DNA from: Acidimicrobiaceae bacterium
GTDB lineage: Bacteria; Actinomycetota; Acidimicrobiia; Acidimicrobiales; RAAP-2
Direction: 5' to 3'
Assembly: GCA_003133325.1 (NCBI GenBank)
Contig: PKXA01000083.1
Coordinates: 817 to 32,923 of the forward strand
Length of the DNA: 32,107 nucleotides
A program made the position numbers and the translations under genes. This document shows, in pieces, positions 31,045 through 32,107 of the stretch (its first letter is position 1; every line of letters begins with the position of its first letter). Below the pieces are notes generated by a model. It saw only the letters and a program-made list of their open reading frames with translations. It did no database searches and had not been told where the DNA came from.

Positions 31045-32107
31045 ATGGCAATCGACGACATGGTTATCACCTCGTCCCCGTTGCTGGCTGACGGCACGGC
31101 AATCGAGGATCTGGTCGACGTCCGCTACCGCGAGGTCGCTCTCCGGCTGCTCTCCGATCCCGAGGTGTACCGGCTCGAACTCGAGCGGGTCTTCGCCAAG
31201 GCCTGGACCGTCGTGGCCCACGAGGACGAGATCCCCTTGTCCGGCGACTTCGTCCTGCGCTTCGTCGGGCAGGATGAAGTGATCGTTTCCCGGGCGCCCG
31301 ACGGCACGATTAACGCCGTCCTGAACGTGTGTAGCCACCGTGCCGAAAGGGTGTGTCGCTACGAGGCGGGGAACACGAACCGGTTCACGTGCGCGTACCA
31401 CGCGTGGGCGTTCCGTCCGGACGGTACATTCCTCGGCTCGCCCGTCGCTCGTGAGCGCATGCACGGCGATCTCCGTAGCAAAGACGAGCTCGGTCTGACC
31501 GGGGCCCGAGTCGACGTCTACGCCGGCATGGTGTTCGTGACGTTCGACAGCGAAGCCCCTTCCCTGCGCGACTACCTCGGCCCCATGACCTGGTACTGGG
31601 ACATGATGTTCGACCGCTCGAAGTCGGGAATGACCGTGATCGGAGCACCGCAGCGGTTCACGATCCGAGCCAACTGGAAGTGCGCTGCCGAGCAGTTCTC
31701 AGGCGACATCTTCCACACTCTCAGCCTGCACAAATCAATGCAGGAGCTCGGACTGCTCTCGAGCGACGGAGTCGTGCAGGAGCCGGCGATGGCGGGGCTC
31801 AGCGCAAGCCACCGAGGCCACTTCGTGCGCTGCTTCGACCTTGCCGAAGGCCATTACATCAACGCCCTCAAGGGTCGGAACCTGGCCGATCTCGATCCCG
31901 TGGAGCGGCTGCGACTGCAGCCCCCTCCGGGTATGACCGGCGAGATGATCGACGAGCTGCTCGAGCGGTTCGAGCCCGAGCGTCTCAAGGTGCTCGCAGA
32001 GATGCCACCACAGGTCGGCGGGCTGTTTCCGAACGTGGGTGCCCTCGCGATGCCCTTCCCCATGCCGGATGGTTCGGTGTCGGCCTTCTTCTCGTGGCGG
32101 GTCTGGG
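31045..32107 (+). CDS. Rieske ring-hydroxylating oxygenase alpha subunit, partial
   Basis: The gene runs off the right edge after about 354 codons, so it has no stop here. ATG 31045 has AGGAGG (31035-31040) just upstream. Rieske site: CSHRA (Cys96, His98) and CAYH (Cys116, His119). Mononuclear-iron motif: NWKCAAEQFSGDIFHTLSLH, with Asp221, His224 and His229. It differs clearly from the alpha subunit at 3058 (NWKLIVENSLDGYHGFAVH), so it is a separate oxygenase, not a recent copy. A beta subunit gene may follow outside the window. It is 54 bp after the SDR gene and probably under site E. Confidence 0.93.
   Translation, partial: MAIDDMVITSSPLLADGTAIEDLVDVRYREVALRLLSDPEVYRLELERVFAKAWTVVAHEDEIPLSGDFVLRFVGQDEVIVSRAPDGTINAVLNVCSHRAERVCRYEAGNTNRFTCAYHAWAFRPDGTFLGSPVARERMHGDLRSKDELGLTGARVDVYAGMVFVTFDSEAPSLRDYLGPMTWYWDMMFDRSKSGMTVIGAPQRFTIRANWKCAAEQFSGDIFHTLSLHKSMQELGLLSSDGVVQEPAMAGLSASHRGHFVRCFDLAEGHYINALKGRNLADLDPVERLRLQPPPGMTGEMIDELLERFEPERLKVLAEMPPQVGGLFPNVGALAMPFPMPDGSVSAFFSWRVW

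Noticed and set aside
1-32107. CRISPR arrays, tRNA genes, phage or transposase genes
   Set aside because: None were seen; the repeats present are too few, irregularly spaced and promoter-associated.

Overview
The window reads as chromosomal DNA of a high-GC actinobacterium. It has tightly packed operons joined by ATGA/GTGA/TTGA overlaps, frequent GTG starts, LivFGHMK-type uptake systems, FadE-like acyl-CoA dehydrogenases and a mycobacterial-style ferredoxin. The class cannot be fixed from the sequence; Acidimicrobiia is a guess from gene content. No rRNA, tRNA, transposase, phage gene or CRISPR array was seen.

Layout. (1) 1-1313: a DinB-like and an OsmC-like protein, then a broken GNAT acetyltransferase (1318-1610). 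(2) 1663-6240, minus strand: a five-gene ring-degradation operon read right to left: LigB-type extradiol dioxygenase, SDR dehydrogenase, Rieske oxygenase alpha, Rieske oxygenase beta, FAH-family hydrolase. (3) 6241-6824: a regulatory repeat (copy A) followed by a ferredoxin fragment. (4) 6825-15611, plus strand: one long coupled operon with two small membrane proteins, a LivH-LivM fusion, LivG, LivF, two uncharacterised secreted proteins, a LivK-like lipoprotein and a second lipoprotein. (5) 15846-16680: regulatory site C, a SnoaL-like protein, the decayed N-terminus of a second LigB gene and an unidentified minus-strand remnant. (6) 16738-23194: a CoA-ester beta-oxidation operon (acyl-CoA synthetase, crotonase, acyl-CoA dehydrogenase, thiolase remnant, two-subunit acyl-CoA dehydrogenase). 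(7) 23367-24304: a ferredoxin on the minus strand and regulatory sites B and D. (8) 24305-29052: a second Liv system whose LivH, LivM and LivG are one 925-residue polypeptide, plus LivK and LivF. (9) 29152-32107: a TetR regulator, a thiamine-diphosphate-enzyme remnant, and regulatory site E driving an SDR and a second Rieske alpha subunit cut by the window edge.

Together this looks like a catabolic island. Substrate is captured and imported by one or both Liv systems, CoA-activated and shortened by the beta-oxidation set. A ring is hydroxylated (Rieske oxygenase with ferredoxin), rearomatised (SDR), cleaved (LigB) and hydrolysed (FAH). The substrate is not determinable here; an aromatic or polycyclic acid would fit.

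The most interesting signal is not a gene. Five promoters (A-E) share an unusual operator lying between TTGnnT-like -35 and TAnnAT-like -10 boxes with exact 17-bp spacing. In A, B and C it is a 37-bp dyad built from the half-site TGTCNCANATGNC. This gives a candidate regulon joining the ferredoxin, the second Liv system, the SnoaL gene and the second SDR/Rieske operon, with the local TetR protein as the obvious candidate regulator. A and B also sit in a roughly 205-bp inverted duplication 17.5 kb apart. The many gene remnants (LigB, ferredoxin, thiolase, ThDP enzyme, GNAT) show an island that has been duplicated and rearranged.
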